Below are positions 6,281 to 10,128 of a stretch of DNA of 10,128 nucleotides, one piece after another. Position numbers and translations under genes: made by a program. This DNA is from Fidelibacterota bacterium (GTDB lineage Bacteria; Fidelibacterota; Marinisomatia; SCGC-AAA003-L08; TS1B11): assembly GCA_022564085.1 (NCBI GenBank), contig JADFMC010000043.1, positions 1 to 10,128 on the forward strand, in the 5' to 3' direction. Positions within the stretch are counted from its first letter, which is position 1. Every line of letters starts with the position of its first letter. The notes beneath the pieces are model-generated. The model did no database searches. It saw only the letters and a list, made by a program, of their open reading frames with translations, and was not told where the DNA came from.

Positions 6281-7528
6281 CTGAAAATCAATCCCTTAAT
6301 CACCAACGACGCCATTGTACTGGGAATTCTGCTGCTGATCCTGGCCTTCGTTTTTCAGACCTCCCATAGCGAGCGGCCCTTCTGGCGAAAATTCTACAAG
6401 TATATCCCTTCGCTATTGCTGTGTTATTTCATTCCGTCGGTACTCAACTCCGTCGGGTTAATCTCCGGGGAACAGTCCAACCTATACTTTGTCTCCTCGC
6501 GCTACCTGCTGCCCACCAGCCTGGTGCTGTTGACCCTGAGCATCGACTTGAAGGAGGTGATCGGCCTGGGGCGCAAGGCGCTGATCATGTTCCTGGCCGG
6601 CACTTTCGGTATCGTAATTGGGGGTCCCTTGACTATACTGATCTTTAGCTATCTGGCCCCTGACATCGTCGGGGGGGCCGGACCTGACGCCGTCTGGCGG
6701 GGACTGAGCACCGTGGCCGGCAGCTGGATCGGCGGTGGGGCCAATCAGACCGCCATGAAGGAGGTCTTCGGTGTCAGCGACAAGCTGTTTTCCACTATGA
6801 TCGCCGTGGACGTGATCATCGCCAACCTCTGGATGGCCTTCCTGCTCTACGGTGCAGGTATTTCCGAAAAGATCGATAAGTGGTTCCAGGCGGACGCCTC
6901 CGCCATCGACCGGGTGCGCCGCAGTATGGAAGACTACCGGACGAGGATAGCCCGCATTCCTTCGTTGACCGATGTTACCACCATCATGGCTGTTGGATTC
7001 GGGGTTACGGGGCTAGCCCACCTGGGCTCGGACCTGATCACCCCCTGGATCGTCACCCACGCCCCCGGCCTGGCCAAGTACAGCCTCACCTCCCCCTTCT
7101 TCTGGATCGTGGTAATCGCCACCACCGGCGGTTTGGTGCTCTCCTTCACCCGTTTCCGGCAACTGGAGGGCGTGGGAGCCTCGCGCTACGGCAGCCTGCT
7201 GCTGTACGTGCTGGTGGCCAGCATCGGCATGCGCATGGACATCATGGCGGTATTCGATAGTCCCCAACTGTTCCTGGTGGGCCTGGTGTGGATGCTGATC
7301 CACGTCATCGTGCTGGTGACGGTAGCCAAGTTGATCAAGGCCCCCTTCTTCTTCGTGGCCGTGGGCAGCCAGGCCAATGTGGGCGGGGCGGCTTCGGCCC
7401 CCATAGTGGCCGCGGCCTTCCATCCGGCCCTGGCGCCGGTGGGGGTGCTGCTGGCGGTGCTGGGCTATGCTTTGGGCACCTATGCCGCCTGGTTCTGCGG
7501 CCTGCTGATGCAGGCGGTGGCGCCGTAA
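6281..7528 (+). CDS. DUF819 family polytopic membrane protein
   Basis: This is an inner-membrane protein of the DUF819 family (relatives of Bacillus YjcL), probably a transporter; the substrate is unknown. From the family-typical beginning (PLITNDAIVLGILLL) the sequence shows about ten hydrophobic helices. Two glycine-rich motifs, GSWIGGGAN (residues 147-155) and GSQANVGGA (362-370), occupy similar places in the two halves, as expected for an internally duplicated transporter. The start is a problem. The open frame reaches back to a GTG at 6062, but that lies inside the terminator, and the 73 codons before LKINPLITND do not look like protein. No ATG, GTG or TTG occurs near the expected N-terminus; the best position is CTG at 6281 with weak AAGTGGG just before it. 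Either a rare CTG start is used or the original 5' end has been lost. The last 300 bases are repeated at 9775-10074. Confidence 0.85.
   Translation: MKINPLITNDAIVLGILLLILAFVFQTSHSERPFWRKFYKYIPSLLLCYFIPSVLNSVGLISGEQSNLYFVSSRYLLPTSLVLLTLSIDLKEVIGLGRKALIMFLAGTFGIVIGGPLTILIFSYLAPDIVGGAGPDAVWRGLSTVAGSWIGGGANQTAMKEVFGVSDKLFSTMIAVDVIIANLWMAFLLYGAGISEKIDKWFQADASAIDRVRRSMEDYRTRIARIPSLTDVTTIMAVGFGVTGLAHLGSDLITPWIVTHAPGLAKYSLTSPFFWIVVIATTGGLVLSFTRFRQLEGVGASRYGSLLLYVLVASIGMRMDIMAVFDSPQLFLVGLVWMLIHVIVLVTVAKLIKAPFFFVAVGSQANVGGAASAPIVAAAFHPALAPVGVLLAVLGYALGTYAAWFCGLLMQAVAP
7228..7527 (+). repeat. 300-bp direct repeat, left copy (3' end of the intact DUF819 gene)
   Basis: Matches 9775-10074 over 300 bases with no gaps and about 22 substitutions by manual alignment, roughly 93% identity. 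The homology begins exactly at a 10-bp palindrome, CATGCGCATG, and ends at the stop codon (TAA here, TAG in the other copy). Sequences beyond both ends are unrelated. Confidence 0.92.
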
Positions 7529-7574
7529 GGTCGGAATAGCGTCGAACCGCTTACTGATCCTTTAAATAAGAAAC

Positions 7575-7605
7575 CACCATCCGTTTATTAGAATCAAACG
7601 GTGCG
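7575..7605 (-). terminator. weak hairpin after the minus-strand operon
   Basis: CCGTTT (7581-7586) pairs with AAACGG (7596-7601) around a nine-base loop, and outer CA/TG bases may extend it across a bulge. It lies about 45 bases beyond the stop of the last operon gene on the minus strand. There is no proper U-run, so it is a poor intrinsic terminator, but it is the only candidate in the gap. Confidence 0.25.
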
Positions 7606-7648
7606 ATGAACCAATCTAATTACCAGAGGTTGTTTTTGTTCGACCTAG

Positions 7649-8500
7649 CTAGGCCTTAGCGGTACCGGCTCCCATTCTACTCAACTGCGCAAAAGAATCT
7701 TCGGGCATATGCGAGCTTGCAACAACCTCTCTTAGGTCATATGGAAATTCATCGACAGCATCCACGCCGCCCTTGGATTTGGCTATGGTTTCACCAAATC
7801 CACCGAAGTTCATTAACTGGTGCTCATTATCAGTTGGGTACATCGAAATTCGTTCACGATGAGTCGCTACTATTTCTCCAGTGGTCGTATCCATCTGGAA
7901 ATACTGGGACACTGCCATGCGGGCAACAATTCTTCGAACTTTCAGCAAAAACAGAGTTGCTCTTTGATTGCCCTGCTCCATCCAGGCGAATGCCTGTCTA
8001 TTGTAAATCAGGGATGAATATAATTTTTGATGGTCTGAACAGGCACCCATCATTACGAAGTTGTTTAGCGTCAGCTCCGATTTCAGAAATATTGCATTAA
8101 CACCGTAATTGACTATATCAGGTTCTATTTTCTTGTTGAGATTCTCAAGGAGAACTTTGAAGCGATCAACATGGTGGACATCAAGCAGATAAAGGTAATG
8201 AATTCCATTAGCCACATTATTATATACCGTCTCAAAGAGGATTTCATCGTCCAGGAATTCCTCAGCCCAGACGATGATAAGGTCGTTGGAACGCAGGATT
8301 CCGCCTTCACTTTCCCCGCGCTGGAGGGCTGCCAGGCGCTTATTGCTGATGATCTCGGTTTTTTCCTTCCTGCTTACCTGCCATTTTACCGCTTTACCAT
8401 TATCCCGGGTTTTGCCGTTGTTTTCGTAGGTTCTTTGAAGCGTTACCCCGATTGTAAGAAAAGCGAGAAAGATAATTACACTGACTATGATTGCCAACAT
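7649..8500 (-). CDS. membrane-anchored protein of unknown function
   Basis: I do not recognise this family with confidence. The chosen start (ATG at 8498-8500) gives 283 residues: one N-terminal transmembrane helix (about 2-21), a basic linker (22-60) and a soluble domain. A longer frame reaches 8563 but would overlap the upstream gene by 58 bases; GGAGG (8511-8515, minus) ten bases before 8500 favours the shorter form. Residues 72-106 (NDLIIVWAEEF..., then NGIHYLYLLD) have the rhythm of the strand, acidic, helix and GI-x-Y-x-Y-L pattern seen near PLD-like or sensor domains of some regulators, but no HKD motif is visible, so this is only a weak resemblance. The C-terminus (from about 205) looks extended and polar. 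The start lies five bases after the upstream stop, indicating translational coupling with the small membrane protein. The two products may form a complex at the membrane. Confidence 0.75.
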   Translation of the reverse strand: MLAIIVSVIIFLAFLTIGVTLQRTYENNGKTRDNGKAVKWQVSRKEKTEIISNKRLAALQRGESEGGILRSNDLIIVWAEEFLDDEILFETVYNNVANGIHYLYLLDVHHVDRFKVLLENLNKKIEPDIVNYGVNAIFLKSELTLNNFVMMGACSDHQKLYSSLIYNRQAFAWMEQGNQRATLFLLKVRRIVARMAVSQYFQMDTTTGEIVATHRERISMYPTDNEHQLMNFGGFGETIAKSKGGVDAVDEFPYDLREVVASSHMPEDSFAQLSRMGAGTAKA

Positions 8501-8505
8501 AGCGC

Positions 8506-8886
8506 TCAGTCCTCCATTGAGATCTCTATATCCGCCTTGGTGAGCAATCCGTATGTTCGCCATATGGCTATGGCTGTGTATAGCACCACAATAACAGTAA
8601 TCGCGGTTATCGATATCGTGTTATTGTTCATGGTGTGCTGTAAAAAGAAGCCTTGAAAAACAAGTGCCAGGGTGCCGCCGCACAATAGCAGGAACAGCAT
8701 TAGAGTGCCGGAATTTTGGCGGAGGAGCACGCTAAAGCAGAGCAATGAGAATGGTGCCAGCAGAGTGCCGGAGCCATATGCCAACACCATCGCCTGATCT
8801 AGGCTGCTGGAATAGAAATATGGTGTGCATATCAGTAATGGAAACCACACAATCAAGGCATCCAACGCTCTTCTAAGTTCCGACAC
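8506..8886 (-). CDS. small four-helix membrane protein, unknown
   Basis: A 126-residue protein with four predicted membrane helices (about 9-27, 34-54, 60-82 and 90-108) and a short acidic tail (ISMED). It has no recognisable motif. It starts with GTG at 8884-8886; GGAG at 8895-8898 (minus) lies eight bases upstream. It begins 14 bases after the stop of the VUT transporter and ends five bases before the ATG of the anchored protein, so it is the middle gene of a tight operon. Its size and topology would suit a membrane partner or accessory subunit of either neighbour. The GC content is below that of the flanking genes outside the insert. Confidence 0.75.
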   Translation of the reverse strand: MSELRRALDALIVWFPLLICTPYFYSSSLDQAMVLAYGSGTLLAPFSLLCFSVLLRQNSGTLMLFLLLCGGTLALVFQGFFLQHTMNNNTISITAITVIVVLYTAIAIWRTYGLLTKADIEISMED

Positions 8887-8900
8887 CGGCCTTTCTCCGA

Positions 8901-9581
8901 TTATTGATCAGCAATGACTGCAACATTCATACGCCTGGCTAGATAGATAAAGGGAGTGTCTGCAAGTGCTACCAAGAATTTTAAAACATATGCCACCATC
9001 ATTACAGATAGAAGCTCCGGAATGACTCCTAAAAAGGCGATTGGGAAGAAGATCAGAGTGTCGATAAATTGGCTGGTGGAGGTCGACAGAATATTACGCA
9101 GCCATAAATGTCGGCCTTCTGTTTTTTCTTTTATGCTGTGAAATAGCCAGATATCAAATTGCTGGGCCACAAAGTACGCTACGAATGACCCTAAGGCAAC
9201 TCTCCAAGTGGAGCCAAAGAGAGTTGAAAATGCATTTCCATAGACCTCTGCATCGGGAACCGGCTGGAAACGCATCACTACCTGTCCGAAGATAGCGAGC
9301 AATGCCAGGGCCAGGAAGCCGACCCAGATAGCCTGATATCCGCTTTTTTTACCGTGGAACTCGGCTAGCAGGTCGGTGCCTAGGAAGATTGAGGCGTAGA
9401 ATATAGTTTGGGGACTGCCCACTACACCGAAGACCAGCCCGACCTTCGGTGCTGCGAGACTAACCATAATCAGATTCACTACAATCACGCCAATAACATA
9501 TGATTTACCCAGCCTGAAGGCAATAAGGACAATGCTTAAATCGAATAATGCAGCGAAAATTATGAGAAGTTCATTGGACAT
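8901..9581 (-). CDS. VUT family transporter (YhhQ-like, queuosine precursor transporter family)
   Basis: A 226-residue integral membrane protein with about six or seven helices. Family motifs are clear: GTDLLAEFHGKK (residues 68-79), AQQFDIWLFHSIKEKT (139-154) and LWLRNILSTSTSQFIDT (159-175). YhhQ of this family imports 7-cyano- or 7-aminomethyl-7-deazaguanine for queuosine synthesis, and that is the best guess here, but no queuosine gene is nearby and the substrate is inferred. Start ATG is at 9579-9581; AAGGG (9587-9591, minus) is five bases upstream. It is the first gene of the operon, followed by the small membrane protein and the anchored protein. The pairing with two unknown membrane proteins is not an arrangement I know for this family. 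Length is normal and the frame is intact. Confidence 0.88.
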   Translation of the reverse strand: MSNELLIIFAALFDLSIVLIAFRLGKSYVIGVIVVNLIMVSLAAPKVGLVFGVVGSPQTIFYASIFLGTDLLAEFHGKKSGYQAIWVGFLALALLAIFGQVVMRFQPVPDAEVYGNAFSTLFGSTWRVALGSFVAYFVAQQFDIWLFHSIKEKTEGRHLWLRNILSTSTSQFIDTLIFFPIAFLGVIPELLSVMMVAYVLKFLVALADTPFIYLARRMNVAVIADQ

Positions 9582-9774
9582 AGCAGCCCTTCACGGTTTT
9601 ATAGATGCTTACAACACAACATATATAGGCTAAAGCCGATGAAACAGACCCAAAGGGTGTGTATAAAGCCATTGTAGACCCATCATAGAGGTTAGAATAT
9701 AGTACAAAAAGCCAATAGATCACAATAAAAATATGCTGGCGGCGATGATTTTAAAATGATGCCATGCATTAAAT
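9582..9774 (-). other. upstream region of the VUT operon
   Basis: AT-rich, no gene. It holds a promoter candidate and meets the right-hand DUF819 repeat at 9775. CATGC occurs at 9763-9767 and again at 9775-9779, where the repeat begins. Confidence 0.4.
9696..9725 (-). promoter_or_regulatory. sigma-70-like promoter for the VUT operon
   Basis: Read on the minus strand, TTGTGA (9725-9720) is separated by 18 bases from TATATT (9701-9696), four and five matches to consensus. Transcription would begin near 9689 and give a leader of about 108 bases. The position, orientation and AT-rich setting fit, but no experimental or comparative support is available. Confidence 0.4.
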
Positions 9775-10075
9775 CATGCGCATGGACATCATGGCGGTGT
9801 TCGAGAGTCCCCAGCTATTCCTGGTGGGGCTGGTATGGATGCTGATCCACGTCATCGTGCTGGTGGCGGTAGCCAAGCTGATCAAGGCCCCCTTCTTCTT
9901 CGTGGCTGTGGGCAGCCAGGCCAATGTGGGCGGGGCGGCTTCGGCCCCCATAGTTGCCGCGGCCTTCCATCCGGCCCTGGCGCCGGTAGGGGTGCTATTG
10001 GCGGTGCCGGGGTATGCCCTGGGCACCTACTGCGCCTGGTTCTGCGGCTTGCTTATGCAGGCGGTGGCGCCGTAG
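9775..10075 (+). pseudogene. truncated copy of the DUF819 gene 3' end
   Basis: It encodes the last 99 residues of a DUF819 protein from an internal methionine (ATG 9776-9778) to TAG (10073-10075). Compared with the intact gene it differs at about 22 of 300 bases but at only four residues (D to E, T to A, L to P, A to C), so the copies diverged under protein-level constraint before this one was cut off, or it came from a related strain's functional gene. No ribosome binding site or promoter is evident. About three helices remain, including GSQANVGGA, so a working product is unlikely. The L-to-P change in the final helix could be a sign of decay. Confidence 0.85.
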
Positions 10076-10128
10076 CATGGGACTAAACCGGGACCGCGAG
10101 CAATTTAGAAGGCGTGAACCAGCGACAC

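Larger units (their letters stand above)
7529..9774. mobile_element. candidate inserted segment (2.25 kb cargo flanked by DUF819 3'-end repeats)
   Basis: The interval between the two DUF819 3'-end copies carries only minus-strand genes, and its GC content is visibly lower than that of the flanking genes. No integrase, transposase or terminal inverted repeat is seen in it. An element that integrates at the 3' end of a gene and supplies a replacement end would leave this arrangement, as e14 does at icd. Tandem partial duplication or strain recombination would give it too. Confidence 0.35.

Noticed and set aside
8171..8656. 161-codon plus-strand frame opposite the operon
   Set aside because: It is antisense to the two unknown operon genes, which have coupled start and stop codons and good ribosome binding sites. 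The translation shows no domain.
1..10128. CRISPR array, tRNA or rRNA genes
   Set aside because: No regularly spaced short repeats and no tRNA or rRNA signature were found on either strand by eye.

Overview
This window looks like a piece of a GC-rich, probably Gram-negative bacterial genome, most likely a metagenomic contig. The main genes are about 60% GC by eye, and one peptidase carries a Sec-type signal peptide. I cannot place the organism. The gene set (M3 peptidase, S9 prolyl oligopeptidase, class I methyltransferase, DUF819 membrane protein, VUT-family transporter) is found in many phyla.

Layout. Bases 1-680 are strongly AT-rich and hold only the 3' end of an unrecognised frame, a promoter-like site and a good ribosome binding site. 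At about 680 the composition changes abruptly to GC-rich inside a single open frame: an oligoendopeptidase F (539-2128, +) that has lost about 110 N-terminal residues and carries some 47 foreign-looking ones instead. Next come a secreted S9A prolyl oligopeptidase (2403-4601, +), a convergent SAM-dependent methyltransferase (4639-5547, -), a long divergent intergenic region with a strong inverted repeat and a textbook rho-independent terminator (5917-6092), and a DUF819 polytopic membrane protein (about 6281-7528, +) with no conventional start codon. After it lies a lower-GC, three-gene minus-strand operon (9581 down to 7649): a VUT/YhhQ-type transporter, a small four-helix membrane protein and a membrane-anchored protein of unknown function. 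The window ends with a second, truncated copy of the last 300 bases of the DUF819 gene.

The most striking feature is architectural. Two cargo segments of similar size (about 2.45 and 2.25 kb) are each bracketed by direct repeats made of the 3' end of a neighbouring gene. The S9 peptidase segment is flanked by a 55-bp repeat (53 identical) that spans the stop codons of both the convergent oligoendopeptidase and methyltransferase genes. The transporter operon is flanked by a 300-bp repeat (about 93% identical, no gaps) of the DUF819 3' end, whose left edge falls on a 10-bp palindrome. In each case the host gene stays intact and a displaced 3' stub lies on the far side, as when the e14 element integrates into icd. 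No recombinase is visible in the window. Either these are non-autonomous insertions that regenerate gene ends, or the contig records recombination, or mis-assembly, between related strains.
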